Source: Mastigamoeba balamuthi
Lineage: Eukaryota > Evosea > Mastigamoebida > Mastigamoebidae
DNA length: 35,624 nt
Assembly (NCBI GenBank): GCA_902651635.1
Contig: CACRSC010000005.1
Span: forward strand, 158,902-194,525
Reading direction: 5' to 3'
The notes under the pieces were generated by a model, which was not told where the DNA came from, did no database searches, and worked only from the letters and a program-made list of their open reading frames with translations. This document shows positions 33,283 to 35,624 of this stretch, piece after piece (the first letter of the stretch is position 1; the number at the start of each line of letters is the position of its first letter). A program made the position numbers and the translations under genes.

Positions 33283-34419
33283 ATGGACACGTCGTCGCCG
33301 CTCGCGCTGACGTGCAAGAGGGAGCGCCGTGGGCCCCTGCGGCCCTCGCACGACCGCCAGCCGCCGTCCAAGCGCCCACGCCACGTGGCGCTCGTCCCTG
33401 GCGCCCCTGCGGGCCCCCAGGCGTCGCCCGAGCAGCCGGGGCTCATCGTGAGGGCCGTCCTGGCGCTGGCCAGCGGCTCGGTGGGCCGCTCGTGGTTCTG
33501 GGCCGAGCAGGCCCTGGGCCTCTGCCTCACAGCCCCCGCGCTGCTCCTCTGGCGCGTCCTGCTCCGCCAGAAGCCCCTCCTCTGCCTCTCCTCCGAGACC
33601 GCGTTCAAAGGCGAGGGATCGCACCCATCCAAAACGCGTCACCCCCTATTTTTGTCGTCACCGCCTTCATTCTCTCGCATTTGTTCTCTTTCTCGGCGCT
33701 TCCAGAGCCGCGACTGACCCCGGCGTGGGAGGGCCACCGCAGAGCGCGGGCAGCAGCTGCAGGAGATCGGGGCCGAGACGGGGAGGCGGCAGCTGGAGGA
33801 GCTGGCGGCCCAGAGGCCCGTGTGGGGCGAGAGGCCGCGTGCGATTGTGTGGTGCCTGCAGGGGCTGCTCGAGGACATCGTCGCCCGCAGGCCCGAGGAG
33901 GCCGTGCGCCACTACAGGCGCGCCTCCGAGTGCGGCATCGCGGCCGCGCAGTGCTACCTGGGCATGTGCTACAGCAGCGGGGAGGGCGTCGGCAAGGACG
34001 ACGGCCAGGCGAGCGCGCTGTTCCACATGGCGGCGCTGCAGGGCCACGCGGCGGCCCAGAACGACCTGGGCATCTGCTACTGGAACGGCCGCGGCGTAGA
34101 GAGCGACTACCGCGAGGCCGCGAGGCTCTTCCGCCAGGCCGCGGACCAGGGCCACGCGGTGGCCCAGGCCAACCTGGGCATCTGCTTCGAGAATGGGCGC
34201 GGGGTCGCTGTGGACCTGAGCGAGGCCGTGAGGCTGTTCCGCTTGTCGGCGGGACAGGGGCAGGCGCTGGCGCAGCTCTCGCTCGGCATCTACCTCGCGC
34301 ACGGTACCTGCATTGCGCAGGACGTCCGCGAGGCCCTCAAGCTGCTGCGCCTCGCCGAGTCGCAGGGCAAGCAGGAGGCCACGGCCATCATTGCACACTT
34401 CTTTGCAAAAAGCACTTGA
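33283..34419 (+). CDS. Sel1-like repeat protein (2 exons, 334 aa)
   Basis: Exons 33283-33610 and 33743-34419 join in phase 1. The second exon holds tandem Sel1-like (SLR/TPR-type) repeats of about 36 residues with the motif A-x-x-x-L-G-x-C-Y-x-x-G-x-G-V, for example AAAQCYLGMCYSSGEGVGKD, AAAQNDLGICYWNGRGVESD and AVAQANLGICFENGRGVAVD. These form superhelical protein-binding scaffolds. The first exon has a basic N-terminus (CKRERRGPLRPSHDRQPPSKRPR, nuclear-signal-like) and a hydrophobic stretch (LCLTAPALLLWRVLL). The intron donor appears to be GC (AAAG/GCGAGG). An AATAAA signal lies 38 bases after the stop. Confidence 0.75.
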
Positions 34420-34456
34420 CATGATCCTTTCCTTTCCCTGACAACCTTAAAAATGC

Positions 34457-34462
34457 AATAAA
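34457..34462 (+). promoter_or_regulatory. Polyadenylation signal AATAAA of the Sel1-repeat gene
   Basis: Canonical hexamer 38 bases after the stop codon. Confidence 0.6.
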
Positions 34463-35395
34463 CACCTTGCAGCACTTATTGTGTCAACGGGCTCTCCCAT
34501 TCTCCTCGCCCTGTGGCATTCACAGCACCACAGCACGGCTCACGAATCGACGCGTTTCAAAGACACAGCCCGCCTCACTATGGCGCCATCCTGGAGAGCA
34601 ACAGCAGGGAAATGTCGTTCCAATGAGAACTCCTGCAACGGCCATGTAACACGCTCGAAGTCTGTCTTAAACTCGTGGTGGTAGTAGTAGTGAGATCACG
34701 CACGGCGTCGATGCGTAGCGGTCTGGTGGATTGTGCAGCAGACTGGGACTCACAAAAAGACCGCAAATCGAAAAGGAAGAAACTTGGAGGAAGAGGGGTA
34801 CAGCGCACCTCACGTGGCCCGCGACAAAATTCCTTAGCATGACGTAGTGATTTCCCATCACTGTGCATGGCCGGGCTGCCCAGCGCAGGGAGACTCGAGT
34901 GTCCGGCGCCGTGGCGACGAAACCAATCTCCTGGGTCGATGGAGCCACACAACCGCCAGGCGTGACTCTCTTGCATCACAGAGCCACCCCTCGCACCAAG
35001 TTGCAGGCGGTCGGGTGACTCCACCGACCACGTCAATGGCCCACAAATCTCCCGCGCGATTTTGCAGTGTGCAGCACACTCTGCCTCTTGTTCCCCTGCG
35101 AACCCGCCCCCGGCGCCCTGGACCCCCCGGCGCACAGCCGCCGCGCGGCAGAGCGCAGCGCGGCATGCGAGGGCAGGTGCCCGCGGGCCCACGACGAGCC
35201 CGAGTGCCTCTTCGTGGCGAGCAGGGCAACGCAGACATTTCGGGGCCACGGGGGCCACGAAGGGCCACAGCTGCTGATGCCACAGCGTGACGCAGCGCGG
35301 CCGACGTCAGCGCATTACGAAGCGGCCGCGAGGGGACAACACAAGTTGTTTTGCGCAGCAGGAGCGCATTCACAGCATCCCAAGGCCCCCAGACC
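34463..35395. other. Intergenic region, no supported gene
   Basis: Mixed composition with a (GTA)n-like run near 34,680. Long frames on both strands look like GC-driven chance frames; none shows a conserved segment or clean splice signals. Confidence 0.4.
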
Positions 35396-35624
35396 ATGTG
35401 CTCGCAGGCGTCGCCCCGCAGGCCCTCGCCATCGTCGCTCGAGCGCTCCAAGCCCCCGAGGAAGCGCGGGCGCACGACCGCCAAGCCCGAGGTGCGCCCC
35501 AGCCCCGCGTGCCCCCCCTCGCGCTCCTCGCGCCCCTTTGGCGTGTGTCTGACGCCCTCGCGACCTGACTTCGACGTGCCCGAGCGTCGCTTCGTCCTGA
35601 ACTTGGTCCGCGACCCTCGCGGGG
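35396..35624 (+). CDS. 5' end of an unidentified basic Ser/Pro-rich protein (partial)
   Basis: Open frame from ATG (MCSQASPRRPSPSSLERSKP) to the window edge. It is rich in Arg, Lys, Pro and Ser with an RKRGRTTAK nuclear-signal-like stretch, then FDVPERRFVLNLVRDPRG. Clean codon use and the lack of stops favour a real exon. No family can be named from 76 residues. Confidence 0.45.
   Translation, partial: MCSQASPRRPSPSSLERSKPPRKRGRTTAKPEVRPSPACPPSRSSRPFGVCLTPSRPDFDVPERRFVLNLVRDPRG

Noticed and set aside
34578-35258. 226-aa minus-strand frame in the last intergenic region
   Set aside because: No conserved segment, mixed composition and no splice or polyadenylation context; likely chance in GC-rich DNA.

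Overview
The window joins two very different kinds of DNA. Bases 1 to about 19,790 are AT-rich, intronless and densely packed with genes on both strands. They carry the hallmark set of a polinton-like virus or Mavirus-type virophage: major capsid protein, adenovirus-type maturation protease, A32/FtsK-type packaging ATPase, B-family-like DNA polymerase, SF3 helicase, retroviral-type (RVE) DDE integrase and a long trimeric-fibre-like protein. From about 19,800 to the end the DNA is GC-rich and holds spliced eukaryotic genes. I read the window as a unicellular eukaryote contig with an integrated virus whose left end lies outside the window. The host has short GC-rich introns with a GYRCGY-type 5' splice site and GCGCAG acceptors. 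A ferredoxin-nitroreductase fusion is common in low-oxygen protists, so an anaerobic or microaerophilic amoeba-like protist is possible, but this is weak inference.

Virus, left to right. 1-5.1 kb is the morphogenesis module: two small genes, the major capsid protein, then on the minus strand two small basic, capsid-associated proteins and the protease, with the packaging ATPase on the plus strand. The two minor proteins carry adenain-type cleavage consensus sites, as adenovirus core and cement proteins do. 5.0-10.1 kb is the replication and integration module: small genes, the B-family-like polymerase, the integrase and the SF3 helicase. 10.2-13.4 kb is an accessory region with an HNH endonuclease, a catalytically degenerate HNH-like protein, a zinc-ribbon protein and three copies of an exactly 102-bp repeat with 18-bp terminal inverted repeats. 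13.6-17.8 kb is the fibre locus (beta-helix, eleven GAL/GG repeats, C1q-like tip), broken by single-base changes in T runs. 17.9-19.2 kb holds small genes including a C2H2 zinc-finger protein. 19.2-19.9 kb holds no gene I can support; it has a 131-bp tandem repeat and a cluster of strong hairpins.

Host, left to right. There is a doubtful secreted-protein ORF, then a secreted histidine acid phosphatase of the MINPP/phytase type (minus). Next is Ku80 (minus), reconstructed as 11 exons and 760 aa with all phases consistent and a DNA-PKcs-type tail. A ferredoxin-nitroreductase (plus, 4 exons) is divergent from Ku80. A C2-domain/CaMK-like protein kinase (plus, 12 exons) has its first exons inside an exact 276-bp tandem duplication. 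Then come a single-pass membrane protein (minus, 4 exons), a Sel1-repeat protein (plus, 2 exons) and the start of an unidentified basic protein at the right edge. Six of the 29 introns I can place appear to be GC-AG, far above the usual eukaryotic share. All calls come from reading the sequence; no database search was run.
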